A stretch of 64,000 nucleotides of DNA from Kibdelosporangium philippinense (GCF_021390435.2 NZ_JAJVCN010000001.1:2728001-2792000); one strand, 5' to 3'; positions 10,050 to 20,364 are shown, counted from the first letter of the stretch. Program-made: numbers and translations. The notes: generated from the letters alone by a model not told the origin.

Positions 10050-10335
10050 TTGGTCTCTCCGGTCTTCATGCACACGACGTGTCGTTCGCCGCGGTCGTTG
10101 GTGTAAGGATTCGTACAAGCGGTGGGCGGGCGCGAGTGGGATCGGTGCACAACCAGGCACGGGGCCCTACCGGACACGAAGCTATCGAGGAGAGCCCGGC
10201 CGATTCCGTGTCGCCGGTAGTCAGGGTGCACTATCAGTTCGGCCACGACCACCGTACAGATCAGCAACTACCGTTCGAACGGTGCGCCACCGACACCCCG
10301 GCACGGCCGGTCCGGGACCGCGCCACGGCGTTCAT
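10050..10335 (-). pseudogene. GNAT acetyltransferase remnant
   Basis: The acetyl-CoA binding motif A of GNAT proteins is clear (AELIVHPDYRRHGIGRALL). A second frame downstream resumes with PAHRLYESL, the typical end of a GNAT fold, so at least one frameshift separates the pieces. The N-terminal half is missing. An ATG overlapping the stop of the small upstream gene (ATGA) may have been its start. Confidence 0.6.
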
Positions 10336-10448
10336 CGCGTGCCGCCTATCTTGCGCTCAAGCCGCTCCAGCAGCAGCGGGCCGATCATGAGTACGACAAG
10401 CACAACCACTACCACCAGCACCACGTCACCTCCGCGTTCTCTCGACAT
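10332..10448 (-). CDS. Small single-pass membrane peptide
   Basis: 38 aa: a short charged head (MSRERGGD), about 18 hydrophobic residues made mostly of Val and Leu, then a basic amphipathic tail (LLERLERKIGGTR). The stop overlaps the start of the decayed GNAT gene, which suggests an old operon. The ribosome-binding site is weak. Function unknown. Confidence 0.4.
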   Translation of the reverse strand: MSRERGGDVVLVVVVVLVVLMIGPLLLERLERKIGGTR

Positions 10449-11041
10449 CTCGCACCACCCGCAACACTCCACACCGGGCGACCGGCCCGCTTCACCCGCA
10501 ACAGGTGGCTTTCGGTCATCGCGCTGTTCGGCGCTCGGCGAGTGCGTGGTTGCAGATAGCCGTAGTGGTCCAGCAGCTGTGCCAGGCTTACCAGCGTCCG
10601 GTCCACAGTCGACAGAGGACGCCTATTTGTGGTTGGTGGGCGGGTCGTCCTCTCGCAAGCCCCTGGTCTCCGCTTTGAGAATGCGCAGTGCCCGGCCGGC
10701 GGAGCGGGCGGTGTCGGGCAGTCAATTCTTCCTCTATCGAACTAGCCAGCATCACCGCGCGCGGGCGACCGTGAAACCTTCAGAACCAGGCGAATAGTGG
10801 TCACTGACTATTGCCCGCCTGCGGTCTCGTCGAAACAGAAATGCCGTGACGGCAAGTGCTGCCGGGTTCGGCTAGCGTTGAAACCAAGCCGCCATGCCGT
10901 CGCTGGAGGACTTTGTGTCCGAGCAGACGAATCCGATATCTCGCCGCCTCTCCCGCGGCTTCGGCAGGCAGTGTCGTCAGTACGCACCTTGGCCATGCGG
11001 GCACGGTCAATCATGACCGCTTCGAAACTGGTGAGCTGAAC
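10449..11041. other. Intergenic, no supported gene
   Basis: About 590 bp before the lipoprotein gene. Only short, overlapping frames without family resemblance. It likely holds the promoter for the gene at 11042; none recognised with confidence. Confidence 0.4.
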
Positions 11042-12253
11042 ATGACAAAAACAACCAAGATCTTGTTCGTTGCCGCTCTGGCTGTAGCGCTGGTGGCCAG
11101 TTGCACCTCACCGCCACGGCATCCTGGTGAGCACATGCCGGGCATGTCGCAGTCCGGTGCGCCGATGACGAACCTGCCGAGCGAGCCGAACCCATCGGCG
11201 CCAGCCCTCGGCGACCAGTTGCCTGGCATGCCACCGGTGACCGACCCGAAGAACATCGACGCGGCCGCGGGCACCGGAATGCTCCTGCCCGCCGTGGCTG
11301 CCGACAAACCGCTGGTTTACGTGCCGCACAACAAGTCCGGTGACGTGTGGATGATCGATCCGATGACGTACCAGGTGGTCGGCAAGACGCACGTCGGTGG
11401 CGAACTGCAGCATGTCGTGCCGTCGTGGGACATGCGCACGCTTTATGCCACGGACGACAAAACCAACCGGGTGATGTCGTTCGACGCCCGTACAGGTCGC
11501 GCCGGCTCGGTCTTCCCGGTCATCGACCCGTACAACATGTATTTCACCCCGGACGGTAAATACGCGATCTCCGTGGCGGAGGGTCTGCGCAAGCTCGTTT
11601 GGTACGACCCCCACACGTGGCAGATCCACGACGAGACGCCGACTCCGGACTGTGCGGGAATCGACCACGCCGACTTCTCTGCCGACGGCCGTACCGTGGT
11701 GTTCACCTGTGAATTCGCTGGCCGGGTGGCGGTCGTCGACGTACCCAGCCACAAAGTGCTCCGGATGATCGACATGACCCATCGGCACACCCACATGGGT
11801 CCGCAGGACATCAAAGTGGCCCCGGACGGCTCGGTTTACTACATCGCCGACTCGGACGCCGGCGGCCTCTGGGTACTGGACGGTGCGGCAACCCACGTTC
11901 TGCGCTTCATCCCGACCGGCAAGGGGGCCCACGGCTTGTATCTGTCCCGGGACGCGAAACGGCTGTTTGTCACCAACCGCGGCGAAGGCAGCGTGACCGT
12001 GCTCGACGCGTACACCGGCTCGCCCGTGACGACTTGGCGCATACCAGGAGGTGGCAGCCCGGACATGGGAAATGTCACCGCGGATGGCACCCAGCTGTGG
12101 CTTTCCGGCCGCTACAACGATGTCGTCTACGTCATGTCCACTAAGGACGGATCCGTGATCAAGACGATCCCCGTCGGCGCCGGGCCGCACGGCCTCTGCG
12201 TCTGGCCCCAGCCCGGCCGGTATTCCCTTGGGCACACCGGCATCACCCGTTAG
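11042..12253 (+). CDS. Lipoprotein with YVTN-type beta-propeller
   Basis: 403 aa. The N terminus is a lipoprotein signal (MTKTTKILFVAALAVALVAS-Cys), followed by a Met/Pro/His-rich linker. Six or seven beta-propeller blades follow, with the pattern of YVTN/cytochrome D1-like repeats (for example VYVPHNKSGDVWMIDP, LFVTNRGEGSVTVLD and VYVMSTKDGSVIKTIPVG). Such proteins sit on the outer face of the membrane. Some bind metals or act as oxidoreductase partners, but no catalytic motif is visible. The Met- and His-rich linker could bind copper, which is speculation. Start ATG at 11042 with GGTGAGC upstream. Confidence 0.75.
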   Translation: MTKTTKILFVAALAVALVASCTSPPRHPGEHMPGMSQSGAPMTNLPSEPNPSAPALGDQLPGMPPVTDPKNIDAAAGTGMLLPAVAADKPLVYVPHNKSGDVWMIDPMTYQVVGKTHVGGELQHVVPSWDMRTLYATDDKTNRVMSFDARTGRAGSVFPVIDPYNMYFTPDGKYAISVAEGLRKLVWYDPHTWQIHDETPTPDCAGIDHADFSADGRTVVFTCEFAGRVAVVDVPSHKVLRMIDMTHRHTHMGPQDIKVAPDGSVYYIADSDAGGLWVLDGAATHVLRFIPTGKGAHGLYLSRDAKRLFVTNRGEGSVTVLDAYTGSPVTTWRIPGGGSPDMGNVTADGTQLWLSGRYNDVVYVMSTKDGSVIKTIPVGAGPHGLCVWPQPGRYSLGHTGITR

Positions 12254-12555
12254 GCCCGATCGGCCGTCCACAGCGGCTAAGTGGCTGGGGCGGACGATGC
12301 GTCAACTGCGTGTGAATAGCGCGATGTCGTGTGACCACGACCATCCCCTTCTTCGGCTTGTCGATCTGCGGTAGGCGCCATCTTGGTGCCCTTGCGGTTG
12401 CACTTCGACAAGGCGAGATGGCGTTGTGGCGCCCCTGACGCAGGTCAGCCAGCTTGGTCGACATCGGCGGCGTCGCATTCGTCACGGGACTCCCGGACAG
12501 ACGTGCCAGGCCGGTGGACACCTGATTCAGTGGCCACAGAGGACATTGCGCGCAT
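12254..12555. other. Intergenic, no supported gene
   Basis: About 300 bp between convergent genes. Some antisense open frames, none recognisable. It may contain the lost C-terminal part of the regulator to its right in decayed form. Confidence 0.4.
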
Positions 12556-13685
12556 TCACAGCGCAGCCTGGGTTTCGCTGGGGTGCGTGAGACAGAACTC
12601 CGGCGTGGCCGACATACTGGAGTGCTGGTTTGCCACGGGGGTGGACAACGCCAGCCGTTCCTGCCCGTACTGACGGATGGTCTCCAACATCCGGAACCGC
12701 GCCTGCCCGTCGTGCTCATCCCTGGTCAGGATCGACTTGTCGACCAGCCTGGCGATCAGGTCGAGAACGCTTCGCGTTGGCCGAGCGCCATCGTGATCGG
12801 AACACGCCTCGGCGGTCTCCAGGTCGAACCCGCCGCGGATCACCGACATCCGCGCCCACAGCCTCTGCTCGTCGGGAGAGCACAGGTCGTAACTCCACTG
12901 GAGCGTCGCCCGCAACGTCCGATTGGGCGCGGCACGCTTTGTGGACGGCCCTGTCTCGGTCAATAGGGCGAGGCATCGGTCCAACCGCACCGCGATCTGC
13001 AGCGACAGCGACAGCGACAGCGTCCGCAGCCGGGCTGCGGCTAGTTCGATGGCGAGTGGTATTCCCTCCACCTGGCGGCAGATCGCAGCCACAGTGGATT
13101 GGTTGCCGGTGTGGACCAGGAAATCCGATCGCACGGACGCAGCCAGCAACGCGAACAGTTCGACCGCCTCGGCCCCGGTGCCCGACGGCAACGTCCCGGG
13201 CACCTCCTGGGGCAAGGACAATGGCGGCACCGTCAGGACATGCTCCCCGTTGGCGCCCAGGGTCTGGCGGCTGGAGACCAGAACCCGTAAGCGTGGCGCT
13301 GCTTTCAGCAGTTCGGTGACCAGGGTCGCGCAGGCATCTACGAGGTGCTCGCAGTTGTCCAGCACCAGTAGCAGCCGCTTGTTCCGCAGGTGGTCGGCCA
13401 GCACCCGCCGTGGCTGCCGCGCGGATCGATCGTCGACCCGGAGCGCATCCAGCACCGTCCGCGCCAGCAGTTCACCGCAGTCGAGGCCGCTCAGTTCGAC
13501 CAGCCACACCCCACCCGGAAACCGGCGTCGGACCTCGTCGGCCACGCGTCGTGCCAACCGCGTCTTGCCCACGCCCGGCACTCCGGTCAACGTCAACAAC
13601 GCGACCGGGCCAGCAACCGCTTCGCCTCCGACACCTCACGGCGTCGACCAACGAATACGCCCTGCTCACCTAGCACATTACTCAC
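12556..13685 (-). pseudogene. AfsR/LuxR-type regulatory ATPase, broken
   Basis: The NB-ARC-like ATPase module is readable: Walker A (GVPGVGKTRLA), Walker B (LLLVLDNCEHL), sensor (RVLVSSRQTLG), then a winged-helix part and RFRMLETIRQYGQERLA. The first 29 codons (GTG at 13685, containing GVFVGRRREVSEAK) are in another frame, so one base has been lost near 13605. The C-terminal TPR/effector region that normally follows is missing, and the ATPase ends in unrelated residues. In family members this module drives transcription of secondary-metabolism or signalling genes. Confidence 0.8.
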
Positions 13686-14086
13686 CCGTCTTCGGAGATT
13701 TCACAGCAGCGAACACAAAATCCTACAATTTTCTCAAATCTTCGTAACGAAACAGAAAAATCGGGGAAATTGCCCGGTTTCTTCGTTGGGAATCGTACGC
13801 CATGATGGCTGCCGTCGGACGGGTTTGGGAGGGTTGAATGATGCGGTGTGTAGCTCCGCAACCGTGTAGGACCTCGGGTCGCGCTCATCGATTGTCCGTT
13901 GGTAATGGTGTCTAATGGGCGGCTAAACGAGAATCGATATCCGAGCCCGACTGGCTGTGTATCGGACGCCGCTCGGCTTCGGAACGCGCGGCGATCTGGC
14001 CAAACCGCGTCAAACCGTAGAACTGGCCAACGCGGCGGCGTCAATCGGGTGTAGCGTTGTTTTTGTTCTCCTAAATGCCTTGCGTG
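13686..14086. other. Intergenic, comparatively AT-rich
   Basis: About 400 bp with no supported gene. The part next to the regulator (13690-13790) is AT-rich for this genome and could be a promoter region. Confidence 0.4.
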
Positions 14087-14120
14087 AAATCGTCTCAGGA
14101 AGAGCGTCAGGAGACGATTT
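14087..14120 (+). other. Hairpin before a small ORF
   Basis: Perfect 10-bp arms AAATCGTCTC / GAGACGATTT with a 14-nt loop, followed by TGGGGG, 20 bp upstream of the small gene at 14141. It could be a terminator/attenuator or an operator. Confidence 0.5.
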
Positions 14121-14140
14121 TGGGGGATGGTGAATGAGGA

Positions 14141-14242
14141 ATGAACGTCTTCAGCAAGGCCAAAGAGGTCGGCGATGAGCTGCGCGACAACGCAGCTGAT
14201 GCGGTGCACGACGTGAAGGAGGCGGTGCGGGACGATCAGTAG
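14141..14242 (+). CDS. Small helical protein (33 aa)
   Basis: It begins MNVFSKAKEVGDELRDNAAD and ends AVRDDQ. It is an amphipathic, Lys/Asp/Glu-rich helix resembling the short actinobacterial antitoxin-like or CsbD-like stress peptides. That resemblance is general, not a family match. GGGGGA lies about 12-17 bases before the ATG. Confidence 0.4.
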   Translation: MNVFSKAKEVGDELRDNAADAVHDVKEAVRDDQ

Positions 14243-14384
14243 CGATCAGTGAGTCGCGAAATGCTGGAAGGGCTTGCCCTGGGGCTCGGCAGGTCCTCCG
14301 GCGTTCGTGCGATACCGAGCCGCGACCGGGAGTGCGGCTGCGGCCCGGACAACACCACGCGGGTGGCGATCATCTGGAGGACCG

Positions 14385-15323
14385 ATGTGCCGACTGTTCG
14401 GACTGTCTGCCGCGCAACGGGTCCGTGCCACGTTCTGGTTGCTGGAAGCCCCTGACAGCCTGGCGCAGCAGAGCCGGCGGGAACCGGACGGAACGGGACT
14501 GGGCACCTTCGACGCGGAAGGCAGGCCGCTGGTGGAAAAACAGGCCTTCGCCGCCTACGCGGACCGGCAGTTCGCCCGCGAGGCCAAGGAACGTGAGTCG
14601 CGGACCTTCATCGCGCACGTCCGATACGCGTCCACCGGCAGGATCGATGTCCGCAACACACATCCGTTCTGCCAGAACGATCGCTTGTTCGCCCACCACG
14701 GTGTCATCACAGGGCTGGACTCACTGGACGAGGAGCTGGGGGACTACCGGGACCTCGTGACCGGGGACACCGATTCAGAGCGATTCTTCGCGTTGGTCAC
14801 CAAACACATCGACCAACGAGGCGGCGACGTGGCTGGCGGTGTCGCCGCGGCCGCACGATGGGTCGCCGGCAATCTTCCGCTGTACGCGATCAACCTGATC
14901 TTGACCACCGCGACCGAGCTGTGGGCGCTGCGCTATCCGGACACCCATGGCCTGCTTGTCCTCGACCGGGCTGCCGGTGGGCCGCACCATGACCGGCATC
15001 TCGATCACGCCAGCCCCGCGGGCACTGTCCGGACACGCTCCGGTGACCTCGCACAGCACCCGTCGGTGATCGTGGCCAGTGAACGCATGGATGAGGACCC
15101 GGGCTGGCATGAGGTGCGGCCGGGCGAACTCATCCATGTCGACGAATCACTGACGCTGACTCGCCTCGTGGTGATCGACCACCCGCCCGCATACCTGCTG
15201 TCTCTCGATCAGCTCGGCCACCGCGCGGCCGCGTCCCAAGACCAAGAACTGACTGCCCGCCAACCACCCCAGGACACAGCTCATGCCGCTCACGCATCCT
15301 CTCCAGCCGCGAAAAAGGCCTGA
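14385..15323 (+). CDS. Class II glutamine amidotransferase family protein
   Basis: 312 aa. It starts MCRLFGLSAA, so after Met removal Cys2 is the N-terminal nucleophile of class II (Ntn) amidotransferases. Conserved elements follow: PDGTGLG, FIAHVRYASTG, NTHPF and FAHHGVI. The start at 14385 is set by GGAGG just upstream and by the need for Cys2. Stand-alone members resemble YafJ/EgtC-like enzymes that hydrolyse gamma-glutamyl amides. The substrate is unknown and no ergothioneine genes are adjacent. The last 25 codons carry an Ala-rich tail and run into the convergent pseudogene. Confidence 0.85.
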   Translation: MCRLFGLSAAQRVRATFWLLEAPDSLAQQSRREPDGTGLGTFDAEGRPLVEKQAFAAYADRQFAREAKERESRTFIAHVRYASTGRIDVRNTHPFCQNDRLFAHHGVITGLDSLDEELGDYRDLVTGDTDSERFFALVTKHIDQRGGDVAGGVAAAARWVAGNLPLYAINLILTTATELWALRYPDTHGLLVLDRAAGGPHHDRHLDHASPAGTVRTRSGDLAQHPSVIVASERMDEDPGWHEVRPGELIHVDESLTLTRLVVIDHPPAYLLSLDQLGHRAAASQDQELTARQPPQDTAHAAHASSPAAKKA

Positions 15324-15860
15324 TCGCGGTCGAGCTCGTCCTCAGGACCGCGTTGCTCCTCATGGCGAGCCAGGTCGGGTGCGCCGTCCGACCGGCGCGA
15401 CGCTACTGGACGGTGAGGGGTGGGGCGGCGGTTCTCCGCAGGGCGCGCAGCAGCAGCGAAGCCCTCGGCCTCGAGCGTGGCGGGGTATAGCAGGTACCGA
15501 GGTATCCACTGTGGACGGAACTTGGCATTGAACCGGTACAGGCTCTCGATCTGCCACCACCGCGAAACCAGCCTGAGCAACCAGGCCCACAGCCGGGCGA
15601 CCGGTCCGGCGCCGATCTTCTCGCCACGCTCGGGGCTGCGCGGAACGCGGCGAAGTTCAGCGATACCCACCGCACTCCTAAGCCACGGGAGGCCGTCAGG
15701 GTTTCGGCGATCATGAGCTCGGTGAGGCCATGGTTGGCGCACAGGTGATCACGACGCGTCCTGAGCAGGCTGCGGAGCTGCCGCTGGTCCGACTCGCTGA
15801 GGGTCGGCCGCGGCTCGGCTGAGCGCAGGAGCAGGTAGGCGCTTGTGGAGTTGGGCGTGC
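15290..15860 (-). pseudogene. Lysyltransferase-like DUF2156 (MprF/LysX-type) remnant
   Basis: Two frames together give the C-terminal acyltransferase part of phosphatidylglycerol lysyltransferase-like proteins. One has GLTELMIAETL and GVRWVSLNFAAFR. The other has GEKIGAGPVARLW, SRWWQIESLYRFNAKFRPQW and PRYLLYP. A frameshift lies near 15660 and a large internal piece is missing. It sits immediately after ctaD and overlaps the end of the convergent amidotransferase gene. Confidence 0.75.
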
Positions 15861-15865
15861 CCGGT

Positions 15866-17626
15866 TCACCGGTTGTCGACAGTGTCTGGATCATCCGGGT
15901 CGTCGGGTTGTGTGGTGGCATCGATTTTCTGTGGTGTGGCGGCGTTGTTGCGGTGTTCTCGTCCGGAGTGGGCTTCGTCGCGGATGCGGTCGATCAAGTG
16001 CGGGTAGTGCAGCTCGAATGCCGGCCGTTCGGAGCGGATCTTTGGTAGTTCGAGGAAGTTGTGGCGGGGTGGTGGGCTGGTGGTGGCCCATTCCAGTGAG
16101 TTGCCGAAGCCCCATGGGTCGTCGGCGTCGGCGCGCTGGCCGTAGCGATAGCTTGTGAACACGTTCCAGATGAATGTCAGCATGGATACACCCAGGATGT
16201 ACGCGCCGATCGTGGAGATCACGTTCAGCGTGGTGAAACCGTCGCTGACGAGGTAGTCGGCGTACCGGCGGGGCATGCCTTCGTTGCCCAGCCAGTGCTG
16301 GACCAGGAATGTGGCGTGGAAGCCGATGAACGTGGTCCAGAAGTGGAGCTTTCCCAAGGGTTCGTCCAGGTATCGGCCGGTGATCTTGGGAAACCAGAAG
16401 TAGATCCCGGCGAAGGTGGCGAACACGATGGTGCCGAACAGGACGTAATGGAAGTGCGCGACGACGAAGTACGTGTCTGTCACATGAAAGTCGATCGGGG
16501 GCGCGGCCAGCAGTACGCCAGTCAACCCGCCGAGCAGGAAGGTGACCAGGAACCCGACGCTGAACAGCATGGGCGTGTGCATCATCAGCTGGCCTCGCCA
16601 CATGGTTAGGCTCCAGTTGAAGAACTTCACGCCCGTGGGCACGGCGATCAAGAAGGTCATGAACGAGAAGAACGGCAACAGCACGGCTCCGGTGGCGTAC
16701 ATGTGGTGTGCCCACACCACGGCGGACAGCACGGTGATGCTGACGGTGGCCCACACCACAGCCTTGTAGCCGAAGAGAGGTTTGCGGCTGAATACCGGGA
16801 AGATTTCGCTGACGATGCCGAAGTACGGCAGGGCGACGATGTAGACCTCGGGATGGCCGAAGAACCAGAACAGGTGCTGCCAGAGGACCGCGCCGCCGTT
16901 GGCGGGGCCGAAGACGTGGGCGCCGAGGTGCCGGTCGGCAAGCAGGGCGAACAGCGCCGAGGTGAGGACGGGGAACGCGAGCAGGACGAGGATACTGGTG
17001 AAGAAGATGTTCCAGGTGAAGATCGGCATCCGCCACATGGTCATCCCGGGACCGCGCAGGCAGATCACGGTGGTGATCATGTTGACCGCGCTGAGGATCG
17101 TCGACAGGCCGCTGACGATCAGCCCGGCGGCCCACAGATCGCCGCCGATGCCGGGGGAGTAGGCCTTGTCTGACAGTGGGGTGTAGGCGAACCAGCCGAA
17201 GTCCGCCGCACCGCCCGGGGTCAGGAAGCCGGACAGCACGATCGTCCCACCGAACAAGTAGAGCCAGTAGGACATCGCGTTGAGCCGTGGGAACGCGACG
17301 TCCGGGGAGCCGATCTGCAACGGCAGCACGAAGTTGGCGAACCCGAACACGTTCGGCGTGGCGTACAGCAGCAGCATGATCGTGCCGTGCATGGTGAACA
17401 GCTGGTTGTACTGCTCCGGCGAGAGGAACTGCAGACCGGGCCAGCCCAGTTCGGTACGCATGAGCAAAGCCATTGAACCGCCGGCCATGAAGAACACGAA
17501 CGAGGTCGTCAGGTACAGCACATCGATCTGCTTGTGATCGGTGGTCCGCAACAGCCGCAGCAGCGCGTTTCCCTTGACGGGCGGCGCCGGGGGCCTGATC
17601 ACGACTGGTTCTGGAGCGATTGGCAC
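15866..17626 (-). CDS. ctaD: Cytochrome c oxidase subunit I
   Basis: 586 aa, about twelve transmembrane helices. This is the haem-copper subunit of the aa3 oxidase that reduces oxygen to water. Typical signatures include [14 protein letters not shown], the CuB region [15 protein letters not shown] and haem-ligand segment [13 protein letters not shown]. The GTG at 17626 is preferred because GGAGA lies seven bases before it. No ctaC or ctaE is adjacent, so this is likely a stand-alone paralogue, a common situation in actinomycetes. The C terminus is an Asp/Pro-rich hydrophilic tail. Confidence 0.96.
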   Translation of the reverse strand: MPIAPEPVVIRPPAPPVKGNALLRLLRTTDHKQIDVLYLTTSFVFFMAGGSMALLMRTELGWPGLQFLSPEQYNQLFTMHGTIMLLLYATPNVFGFANFVLPLQIGSPDVAFPRLNAMSYWLYLFGGTIVLSGFLTPGGAADFGWFAYTPLSDKAYSPGIGGDLWAAGLIVSGLSTILSAVNMITTVICLRGPGMTMWRMPIFTWNIFFTSILVLLAFPVLTSALFALLADRHLGAHVFGPANGGAVLWQHLFWFFGHPEVYIVALPYFGIVSEIFPVFSRKPLFGYKAVVWATVSITVLSAVVWAHHMYATGAVLLPFFSFMTFLIAVPTGVKFFNWSLTMWRGQLMMHTPMLFSVGFLVTFLLGGLTGVLLAAPPIDFHVTDTYFVVAHFHYVLFGTIVFATFAGIYFWFPKITGRYLDEPLGKLHFWTTFIGFHATFLVQHWLGNEGMPRRYADYLVSDGFTTLNVISTIGAYILGVSMLTFIWNVFTSYRYGQRADADDPWGFGNSLEWATTSPPPRHNFLELPKIRSERPAFELHYPHLIDRIRDEAHSGREHRNNAATPQKIDATTQPDDPDDPDTVDNR

Positions 17627-18060
17627 GGTGAGTCTCCATGAGCATCTCACTACTGGTGGCTTCTTCGTCCCATCACGAGCGCACCCGCCCGCTCAACCCC
17701 GACGTGGTGGCCGAACCAACGAACTTGACCATCGTTACCTGGTCTCACTCCCTCCAATATGGTTCTGCTGCCTTAGCATGCACCCGACAACATGTAGGAT
17801 CACGCCATCGGCGTTCATCCGCCAGCACAAGCAAAGCGGCCGTCACTCGATCGAAGCGCCGATGTGCCACCCGGCACCGAAAACACCTGCGGGTCCATTT
17901 TGGACACGAGTCCAGAATGGACCCGGATATGTCCACCAGTGAACCGCTGGACGAGCGGCTCGCCGAGGAGGAACCCGAGCCGTGACAGCGATGTCGTTGG
18001 GTACTCGGTGTGACATGACCAGCATCGAGCAGTCGATCGCGTGGATGGCACTGGACACGT
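17627..18060. other. Intergenic with a strong inverted repeat
   Basis: No gene is supported. The main feature is the hairpin at 17891-17924. Confidence 0.45.
17891..17924. terminator. Long hairpin made of two GTCCA-N3-TGGAC palindromes
   Basis: Fifteen-base arms (GGGTCCATTTTGGAC and GTCCAGAATGGACCC) pair with one G-U, around a 4-nt loop. Each arm is itself a GTCCA-N3-TGGAC palindrome. It may terminate the minus-strand operon above, or be a protein-binding site. Confidence 0.55.
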
Positions 18061-18699
18061 TCAGCAGCTGACCAGCCGCGACGATTCATTCGTCGGCATC
18101 CAAGCCGCCAGCTGCGTGGTAGCGGCCACCATGTTGCGTTGCGTGACCTGCACACCTGCCGGTGTCCTGGTCGACCCTGATGTGTATTGCAGGTAGGCCA
18201 CTGCGTCGCCGCCAGGTGGACTCGGCAGTGCTGGGCGGGAGCGAGGCTTGATCTGATCGACCAGCATGACTTCCTTCGGCAGTACCGCAAGCCGGAGCGA
18301 GGCGAGCAACTCCTGCACAGCGTCAGCGTGTTTGCCGCTGGTCAGCACGATCTCCGGCGTGCAGTCGTCGATCACGGTGAGCAGCCGGTCGGCCGTCCGG
18401 AACGGCTGCGGGGCGAACAGCGGTACGCCGATCACACCGGCCCGCAAACAGCCAAGGAAGGTGATGACGTAGTCGGCGTCATGTCCACAAAGGATCGCGG
18501 CACGTGTGCCCGGATCGGTCTTCTCCAGCAAGCCAGCCGCCACCGCGGCGATTCGCTCGGCCAAGTCCCGGTAGGTCAGGCAGGTCGTCACCCCACCGCG
18601 GTCGGTGGAGTAGTCGACGAACGTCATGGCGATCCCGTCCGGTTGCTCCACCGCGGCGCGGACCACCGCCAGACCAGGACTCAGAGCCGCGCCTGCCAC
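18061..18699 (-). pseudogene. Truncated fatty acyl-AMP ligase (FAAL/FadD32-like)
   Basis: 212 aa, against about 580 for the family. The N-terminal half is well kept, including the AMP-binding motif YLQYTSGSTRTPAGVQVTQR. FAALs activate fatty acids as adenylates for transfer to carrier proteins. The match stops right after RLVS, where the intact family continues with WLPLFHDMG, and the sequence then turns into unrelated DNA. GTG start with AGGAG nine bases upstream. The A3 loop is present but the C-terminal lid is missing, so activity is unlikely. It follows the NDT-like gene by 21 bp. Confidence 0.75.
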
Positions 18700-18720
18700 A
18701 CCGCACTTGTCTCCTGGGCA

Positions 18721-19224
18721 TCACGACGATGTGCCCTCCGACACCAGCCATTCCTCGAACGCGGCGAGATCCGGCAAGATCACCGTCGAGCACGCAAGGA
18801 CCGCGAGCGTCTGGCGCATCTCGGTGACCGCGACGACTGTGCTTCCCGCTAGATAGGCGCGCTGCATCTCAGCCGCGGTACTCATACTTGTCTCCCGGCC
18901 GGGCAACCATGCCACGCACACGTCTGAGGCAGCGGCCAGGCCGGTCAGCTTGTGGAAACCCTCGATCAACTCGAGCATGGCGGGATCGAGCTCGTGCCGC
19001 CGGATGACCGACTGGTCCGACAGTGCCGCGTGTGCCGAGAGGATCCGGCTTTGGTCCGCGGCGAACCACTCGACAAGGATTTCGATGGGGTCGTGCACGA
19101 CGGCGTCCGGCTGGTGTCGCTTGATCACTTCGCGGAGCTGTCGCCGATAGTCCTGGTCCGCCATGTCGGCCCCCTGCCTGGCCCCTTGCATGAGCCCGGC
19201 AAGGAAGAACGAGCCCATGCTCAT
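18721..19224 (-). CDS. Nucleoside 2-deoxyribosyltransferase-like protein
   Basis: 167 aa. The layout fits the small Rossmann-like NDT superfamily: an N-terminal strand-plus-glycine turn (FFLAGLMQGARQG), a middle VHDP, and a C-terminal segment SDVCVAWLPGRETSMSTAAE followed by MQRAYLAGSTVVAVTEM. The last part resembles the aspartate/small-residue/Glu motif that binds the ribosyl group. Family members cleave or transfer nucleoside bases, or act as nucleotide sensors. The assignment rests on pattern, so moderate confidence. Its ATG overlaps the stop of the upstream gene by four bases. Confidence 0.5.
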   Translation of the reverse strand: MSMGSFFLAGLMQGARQGADMADQDYRRQLREVIKRHQPDAVVHDPIEILVEWFAADQSRILSAHAALSDQSVIRRHELDPAMLELIEGFHKLTGLAAASDVCVAWLPGRETSMSTAAEMQRAYLAGSTVVAVTEMRQTLAVLACSTVILPDLAAFEEWLVSEGTSS

Positions 19225-19901
19225 TCGTCCTCCACCGAGTACTCCAGAGCCGCGACATCCTCCGGCGCCATCCGGGCATAGGTCTCGGCAGCGCCGAGCA
19301 AACAGCCGGTCAGCTCGTCCGGGCTGCCGGACACAGCCGCGCCGATGTCGGTCAGGTCGCGCTGGAACTCGTCTGTCCCGGCGCGACTAACCGTGCCCTG
19401 GTTGTCTTTCGTGATCAGACAACGCGCGTCGGCCAGCTGCTCGCGGTGCCGCCCATCGAACGGGAGCACCAGTTCACGCATGCGGCCGCTGTTGCGATCG
19501 ATACCCCTGATCGACAGATTGTTCTGCTCGGCGTGCGGCAGCAGCCGACGAACAAGCCCGCGCGGCGGTGGAAACGCTGGAAGCGTCGAGCCTGGGCGGA
19601 ATGTGAATGCCCGGAAAGTGATATACCGGCCGAGCCTCGGACTGAATCGGCTGTACTCGCTGTGCAGGCCGCCGCTCGCGGGAATCCAGCTCAACCTGAG
19701 TTTCGACGGCATGGGCTCACCGCTCGCGCTCCTTCGAAGCGGGAACCCGTCCTCGGTCACCCACGCACACCCCGTACCCAGCCGACGAGGCAGTGGACCT
19801 TGACCGTAGTACTCATGGAATTGAGTGGCGCTGCAGTACGGAACGTCAAACAGCACATCCTCCAATGCCGTCGCGAACGGCGACACGACAGTAGCGGTCA
19901 A
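19221..19901 (-). CDS. Hypothetical protein, first gene of a three-gene operon
   Basis: 226 aa if it starts at the TTG at 19901, which has AAGGAG seven bases upstream; the open frame extends to 20027. No family recognised. Visible features: a hydrophobic start (TATVVSPFATALEDVLFDVP), several aromatic-rich strands, and a helical C terminus ending in acidic residues (LEYSVEDE). It is translationally coupled (ATGA) to the NDT-like gene, then the acyl-AMP ligase remnant, so the three probably served one pathway. Confidence 0.55.
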   Translation of the reverse strand: MTATVVSPFATALEDVLFDVPYCSATQFHEYYGQGPLPRRLGTGCAWVTEDGFPLRRSASGEPMPSKLRLSWIPASGGLHSEYSRFSPRLGRYITFRAFTFRPGSTLPAFPPPRGLVRRLLPHAEQNNLSIRGIDRNSGRMRELVLPFDGRHREQLADARCLITKDNQGTVSRAGTDEFQRDLTDIGAAVSGSPDELTGCLLGAAETYARMAPEDVAALEYSVEDE

Positions 19902-20364
19902 GCAGATCACTCCTTCCAGGCCATCGACAGCCCGGCTACTGCGCACAGCAACCGGATCACGCTTCGCCGTGCGAGGCTGAGACAGAAGGGGAGTACCGCG
20001 GATTGATGGCGAATTCAGCGACGACACATACAGCGCCCTTCTGCTGGACGACGCCGGACGCGGCTCGATCAGCCGCAGATCACCGATTCATGCGGACAGT
20101 CACCCGGCTTCCATGGGATGAGGCCGAATCGATGAACCCGTAGCGGTCAATGCTCACTCCAGTACTCTCCATCCCGAAATCGCCACAAAGCACAGGAAAC
20201 GCCCTCTATGCCCCTGAATCAGGGACAACCCGAGCGCACTGCGATCCAGCTCCGGAGCGGCGGCCGTAACCTTGTCGGTGCGGCATGCAGTGTGCGGATC
20301 AGTAAGAGCATTGTGGAGGACTTCCCCCATCTCATGCCGTGGCCAGCGAAGAGGCCTCACGCCA
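19902..20364. other. Intergenic, no supported gene
   Basis: Leader of the minus-strand operon and unassigned DNA leading up to a tRNA remnant. No motif recognised. Confidence 0.4.

Noticed and set aside
15891..17645. 584-codon frame overlapping ctaD
   Set aside because: Out-of-frame shadow: Arg/His/Pro-rich, while ctaD in the other frame is unmistakable.
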